DNA of 12,142 bases, taken from Byssochlamys sp. IMV 00236. Its lineage: Eukaryota; Ascomycota; Eurotiomycetes; Eurotiales; Thermoascaceae. Position 1 is the first letter of the stretch; every line of letters starts with the position of its first letter. Below the pieces are notes generated by a model, which saw nothing but the letters and a program-made list of their open reading frames with translations, made no database searches and was not told where the DNA came from. This document shows, one piece after another, positions 8,511 through 12,142 of the stretch. The translations under genes and the position numbers were made by a program. The stretch is taken from positions 1-12,142 of the forward strand of contig MSJH02000104.1 of assembly GCA_001931875.2 (NCBI GenBank). The letters run 5' to 3'.

Positions 8511-10064
8511 ATGTTGAAACGAAGCCTGTTCACGTCAAGTATTCAGTTTGCCAAAAAGAAGGTTGCTAAAAAAGAGGTTGTTCAAGAAAAAGCAATCCTT
8601 GGTAGACCGTCTAACAATCTTCGCATGGGCATTGTTGGACTTCCTAATATTGGGTAAAAAAAAGAAAGAGGAATGAGTTAAAGGAGACAAAGAGTTAATA
8701 TCAATATAGAAAGTCGTCCTTGTTCAACACACTGACAAACAGCAGCGTACCTGCAGAAAATTATCCGTTCTGTACGATTGACCCTTCAGAAGCACGAGTT
8801 CAGGTGCCTGATAGTCGATTTGATTGGCTTGTCAACTTATATCAACCCAAAAAAATAACACCTGCCCATGTAAAAAATGATGATACTATATTATGTATAG
8901 CAATAATGACACACACGAAATATCCATAGTTAACTGTAGTTGATATTGCTGGACTTGTCAAAGGAGCATCACAAGGTGCCGGATTAGGAAATGCGTTTTT
9001 ATCGAATGTATCTTCTGTAGATGCTATATACCACCTTGTGCGAGCATTTGATAATGAGAATATTACTCACGTGGAAGATACGGTCAATCCTGTGAGAGAT
9101 TTGGAAATTATTCAAAATGAATTGAGAATAAAGGATGAGGAAACACTCGAACGTCAGATAATGGAATTGACAAGACAAGCAAGTCGAGAGCCAACAAAGA
9201 AGACAATGATAGGACTATCAAAGCGAGATGAATTGAATATTATAGAAAAGGTGGCTGAATTTATGACAAAGGGCAGAGATGTGCGAAAGGGAGAGTGGAC
9301 TGTGCCTGAAGTGAATGTGATCAATACGTTGCATTTACTCACAGCTAAACCCATGATTTATCTCTGTAATGTAAGTGAAGAAGAATATATAGCCAATGAG
9401 GGCTACAAGTGGTAAATGACAAGTGAATCTATGATGACAACAACAACAACAATAATAATAGTAGTAATCATAAATTATAGGTTACCTGAAATAAAAAACT
9501 GGGTTGAACATAATAATCCTGGTGATCTCATCATCCCATTATCGGTTCCACTGGAAGCCAAGATAGGCACAATGTCAAATCCGTCGGTTGAATCACAGTT
9601 ACCCAAAGTTATCTTGGCAGGATATAAAGCGCTTGACTTGATCCATTATTTTACTTGTGGACCACAAGAAGTGAGAGCATGGACAGTGAGAGTAAGTCAG
9701 TTTTTGACAAGATGAGCATGAGTTCTTATTTTCTTATAGAATAACTCAAGGGCTCCTCAAGCAGCGGGTGTTATTCAGTAACTTAAATATATACACACAT
9801 TACAACACCACTCATCACTTTTTTTGCTTAGTACTGATTTTGAAAGAGGGTTCATTTCTGCTGATATCATGAAAATAGATGATTTACAACATTATGGCTC
9901 TGAGAATGCAGTCAAGGCAGCAGGTAAATATCTTCAAAAAGGAAAAGATTATATAATGGAAGATGGAGATATTGCTTATTTCAAAGTAAGTAAATAATAA
10001 TAATAATAATAATAATAACAATAATAATTTGATGTTTGTCTAGTTTAATGGTAAGCCTACATAA
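8511..10064 (+). CDS. OLA1: OLA1/YchF-family P-loop NTPase, possibly mitochondrial (7 exons)
   Basis: Exons 8511-8653, 8710-8869, 8930-9411, 9481-9691, 9740-9777, 9832-9985 and 10044-10064, with 48-69 bp introns, give 402 aa (eukaryotic OLA1 is close to 395). The order is: basic N-terminus [17 protein letters not shown], then [16 protein letters not shown]-loop GLPNIGKSS at 43-51, the NYPFCTIDP switch I region, G3 DIAG at 106-109 followed by L110 (hydrophobic in place of Gln, as in HAS-GTPases), an inserted helical domain, NVSE at 248-251 where GTPases have NKxD, and a TGS domain from about residue 313 ([32 protein letters not shown]). The NxxE motif is the reason human OLA1 prefers ATP, so ATP use is inferred here too. 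OLA1/YchF proteins act on ribosomes and stress responses. The Arg/Lys/Ser-rich, acid-free N-terminus suggests a mitochondrial presequence, which would separate this gene from the cytosolic form. Confidence 0.95.
9437..9460 (+). repeat. (ACA)n/(AAT)n microsatellite in OLA1 intron 3
   Basis: ACA/CAA triplets run into ATA triplets within the 69-bp intron 9412-9480. The repeat accounts for much of the intron's length relative to its 48-60 bp sisters. Confidence 0.8.
9993..10029 (+). repeat. (AAT)n microsatellite in OLA1 intron 6
   Basis: A nearly perfect AAT tract with one ACA interruption fills most of the 58-bp intron 9986-10043, starting about seven bases after the donor. The exon behind it codes for only six residues and the stop. 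Confidence 0.85.
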
Positions 10065-10369
10065 ACAAGTAAATAATGTACATAAATTCATCTGTGTATT
10101 TTAGTGACAAACAACAAAAAGAAGTGATATATAAATAAATACAAATGTGACGTACAGTCGTTCCACCAATACGCACGTATCAACATTTACATCCTTTCCC
10201 TCTCTTGCACACAGCCTTCTATATTCTTTTTTTTTTTTTTTTAAACTCACACATGCACATACATCTCATATAGAGTGGGCATATCAGTCTTTTTTTATTA
10301 TTATTATTATTTCTCTCTCTCTCTCTCTTTTTTATTTTATTTTTTTTTTTTTTAATATTATTATTTAAA
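10065..10369 (+). promoter_or_regulatory. Intergenic region: OLA1 3' end and promoter of the orphan gene, low complexity
   Basis: 305 bp between two tandem genes. An AATAAA at 10134-10139 sits inside TATATAAATAAAT, so the same bases could serve as the OLA1 polyadenylation signal and as a TATA-like element. The rest is low complexity: T16 at 10227-10242, (TTA)n at 10296-10311, (TC)n at 10312-10328 and T-rich sequence to 10352. Open frames across this stretch are low-complexity artefacts. Confidence 0.5.
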
Positions 10370-11701
10370 ATGTTGCAGGAATATCCGACACAAGTACAAC
10401 CTCGTTCTTCTTCTACAAGAGACACTCAAGACCAAGATGTCGATTCATCTAATAAATTAGATGCTGAAGCTGGTCGTATTCTTATTGACTTGGCTAACCA
10501 GGACACTAGCTTACGTAACTTGAATGGTAATAATAATAATAATAATAATAATACTATAGAATTTATCTTAAAGTTTACTTTTTTTATTATACAACCATAT
10601 ATGTGTGTGTGAATAATAGATAAATCAACCAGTAAAGGTTAGATAATGACTATATAGAATAAAATGTGTCATTAACCCAGAAAAAAAAAAAGGAGACGTC
10701 GGGACATCTATCAAGGCGAATCATATTCTTCAACGCTTACAACCTGATCCAATCATGTTATTAGCCGCTGCTGCTGCCGTCATTGATGACGAGGGAAAGT
10801 ATAAGGGACGATCTTATGAAAGACGAGAAATAAAGCTACAGACAAGAAGACACAGTAAGTTGTCAAAAATACCACAAATAATGCCAATATTTACACTTGT
10901 TTAGGCATGTCAACGACAAAAAGAAAGTCATTGACTACCACAACAGAGTCTTATTTGTATCGTAGAACAAGTGAAAGACGCTATCGTAATCAAAGACCAT
11001 CATTGACATCTCAGCCTTCATCTGACACGTGGATGCCTACGAGGACAATAACACCTGAAGACGAAGATGAAGAAATGCCATTAAAAGGGGTAAATATACA
11101 TATAAACCTTGGCTTGCATGATACCTTGACTCTTTTTTCTTTTTATAGGAATCACAACATACATTTTCATGGCAATATTTATCAATGGTAAAAACAATAC
11201 ATTTTCTATAAACAAAAGGATGTTCACAAGTCATTCTCTTTGTCCCTTGTTAGAAACAGAACCCACGTATCAAAAGAAATGCGATGCATGCATATATTAC
11301 ATATATGATATATACAGATATGGCCAATGAGCAGCGTACAGTAAGTCTTTTTTTTCCATATGATGCATAAATCAAAAAATGAACCATCCTTGTTATAGAA
11401 GCAAAATCATAACAGTAACAGTACTAACAGTAGCAACAGCAGCAGTAGTAACAGTAGCCATCATAACCATAAGAATGTATATAGCAAGGATGTGACCAAT
11501 AACAACAACAACAACTGGTACATGCAATCTTATCGTCTACCACCTTCACCAAGACAACGGCATGATGCTGTCTTAGCACCTCCGACCGACACACCTAATA
11601 ACAATATCATCGGTCGTCCATTAACAGATTTCTTATTTGACAATCATCGCCCATCGTCATCGTCCATTTTGCCACCCCCAAATAACGCCAGAGCGTTTTA
11701 G
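10370..11701 (+). CDS. Unrecognised, mostly disordered protein (6 exons)
   Basis: Exons 10370-10526, 10681-10854, 10905-11089, 11149-11187, 11254-11340 and 11399-11701 give one frame of 314 aa ending in TAG. I do not recognise the family. Three parts look ordered: DAEAGRILIDLANQD at about 31-45, an Ala-rich helix with DPIMLLAAAAAVIDD in exon 2, and NPRIKRNAMHAYITYMIYTD at 188-207, a basic patch running into an aromatic helix. Between them are Ser/Thr/Arg-rich segments and an acidic EDEDEE stretch. The C-terminal exon has poly-Ser/Asn (about 216-255), then a PPSPRQR motif and RPLTDFLFDNHRP. This resembles nuclear regulatory proteins in composition only. Intron 1 (10527-10680, 154 bp) is long for this locus. 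Its acceptor could be after CAG at 10680 or after AAG at 10692 (both keep frame), and a microexon inside it is possible. The start at 10370 follows a T-rich tract and ends in GTTGCAG, so an upstream exon cannot be ruled out. Confidence 0.65.
10528..10552 (+). repeat. (TAA)n microsatellite overlapping the intron 1 donor of the orphan gene
   Basis: The donor itself (GTAATAATAAT) is the start of the repeat. If intron 1 is retained, the repeat would be read as poly-Asn until a TGA at 10610-10612. Confidence 0.8.
11404..11460 (+). repeat. Coding AAC/AGT/AGC triplet repeat (poly-Asn/Ser)
   Basis: Alternating Asn and Ser codons at the start of the last exon of the orphan gene, followed by a second run of five AAC codons at about 11500-11514. 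The mixed codons suggest that the amino-acid tract, not only the DNA repeat, has been kept. Confidence 0.75.
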
Positions 11702-12109
11702 TAAATATTGTCCATAAAATAAAAATGTCGTGAGGTGTATAACTCGACCCAAACCTTTCTTATTTTATCTGTGGCACTCCGTTTCTTAAGGTAGTAGGAC
11801 AGAGAACCTTATGCATGTCTCTCTCTCTCTCTCTCTATCTCTTTCTCTCTTTCTCTATGGCTATTTGTTTAATAAGAATATTTATAAAAGGGGAAAAATA
11901 ATCAAATAAATGCGCCGATTATCATTACACACAGACATATGGAAAGGGTTCTCTGTAGTTAATAATCGCCCATTCAAAAGGAAGCACACAACAACAACAT
12001 TATGCAACATGCACTGACACACAAAACTTTCGGAGAGAAAAAAAAAAGAAATCCTGCTGAAAGATCACTAGCACACAATTGCCCATTTATAGTATTGACT
12101 CTTACCGCG

Positions 12110-12142
<33 letters not shown>
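11702..12142. other. 3' flanking region with CT repeat and terminal T29 run
   Basis: AATAAA at 11718-11723 lies 17 nt after the orphan gene stop. A (CT)n tract spans 11818-11836 with degenerate copies to about 11855. The window ends in 29 consecutive T at 12111-12139 followed by AAA. I see no ORF, tRNA or other gene. Confidence 0.55.

Noticed and set aside
8870..8929. C/D snoRNA in an OLA1 intron (ATGATGA-like box)
   Set aside because: No CTGA box or terminal stem is present in the 60-bp intron. The ATGATG is more likely chance in AT-rich sequence.
9416..9715. Independent ORF beginning in OLA1 intron 3
   Set aside because: Its first 22 codons are intron repeat. The rest is OLA1 exon 4 read in its normal frame.
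10147..10368. Plus-strand ORF over the T-rich region, and its minus-strand counterpart at 10219-10425
   Set aside because: Both consist mainly of codons from poly-T, TTA and TC repeats (Phe, Ile, Ser, Leu, or Lys, Asn, Arg on the other strand) and have no domain.
12040..12142. Start of a minus-strand gene at the right edge (TATAAAT-like element, GGTAAGAG donor-like site)
   Set aside because: No open frame or conserved coding sequence follows on the minus strand. The matches are short and expected by chance.
1..12142. tRNA, rRNA, CRISPR array, transposase or toxin-antitoxin genes
   Set aside because: I looked on both strands for T-loop motifs, spaced repeats, terminal inverted repeats and mobile-element proteins and found none that hold up.

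Overview
The window looks like nuclear DNA of an early-diverging filamentous fungus, probably Mucoromycota. It is AT-rich. Genes are broken by many short introns (mostly 48-72 bp) with GTAAGT/GTAAAT-type donors and TATAG/TTTAG acceptors, AATAAA signals lie just past stop codons, and AAT/ACA microsatellites are common. The protein families are fungal. No rRNA, tRNA, CRISPR array, transposon or bacterial-style operon is visible. The phylum is inferred from architecture; I cannot name a genus.

Layout, left to right: (1) 1-75, a 24-residue C-terminal tail of an unidentified + strand gene; (2) 452-1637, minus strand, a RAD57/XRCC3-type RAD51 paralog in 3 exons; (3) 1792-3812, plus strand, an 11-exon MFS transporter of the Dal5/Tna1-like anion:cation symporter type, divergent from RAD57 across about 154 bp; (4) 3919-5616, plus strand, an intronless F-box protein with LRR-like repeats, only 106 bp after the transporter stop; (5) 6135-7829, minus strand, a two-exon four-TM SUR7/PalI-like membrane protein with a long disordered tail; (6) 8511-10064, plus strand, a 7-exon OLA1/YchF P-loop NTPase with a basic, presequence-like N-terminus; (7) 10370-11701, plus strand, a 6-exon unrecognised, mostly disordered protein; (8) 11702-12142, non-coding sequence ending in a 29-T run.

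I rebuilt the exon structures by eye from splice consensus, reading-frame phase and family conservation. Each of the four multi-intron models closes into one continuous frame. Lengths of 360, 487, 540 and 402 aa are plausible for the RAD57, MFS, SUR7/PalI and OLA1 families. The last gene (314 aa) closes in frame but has no family to test it against.

The genes do not form an evident pathway: recombinational repair, solute uptake, ubiquitin-ligase adaptor, cell-surface sensor or organiser, translation/stress NTPase, and an orphan. This looks like ordinary housekeeping and accessory fungal sequence, and I see no convincing new multi-gene system. Items worth a second look are an in-frame stop-free intron in the transporter, the possible mitochondrial form of OLA1, the orphan protein with its short ordered block and possible microexon, and microsatellites sitting on splice donors.
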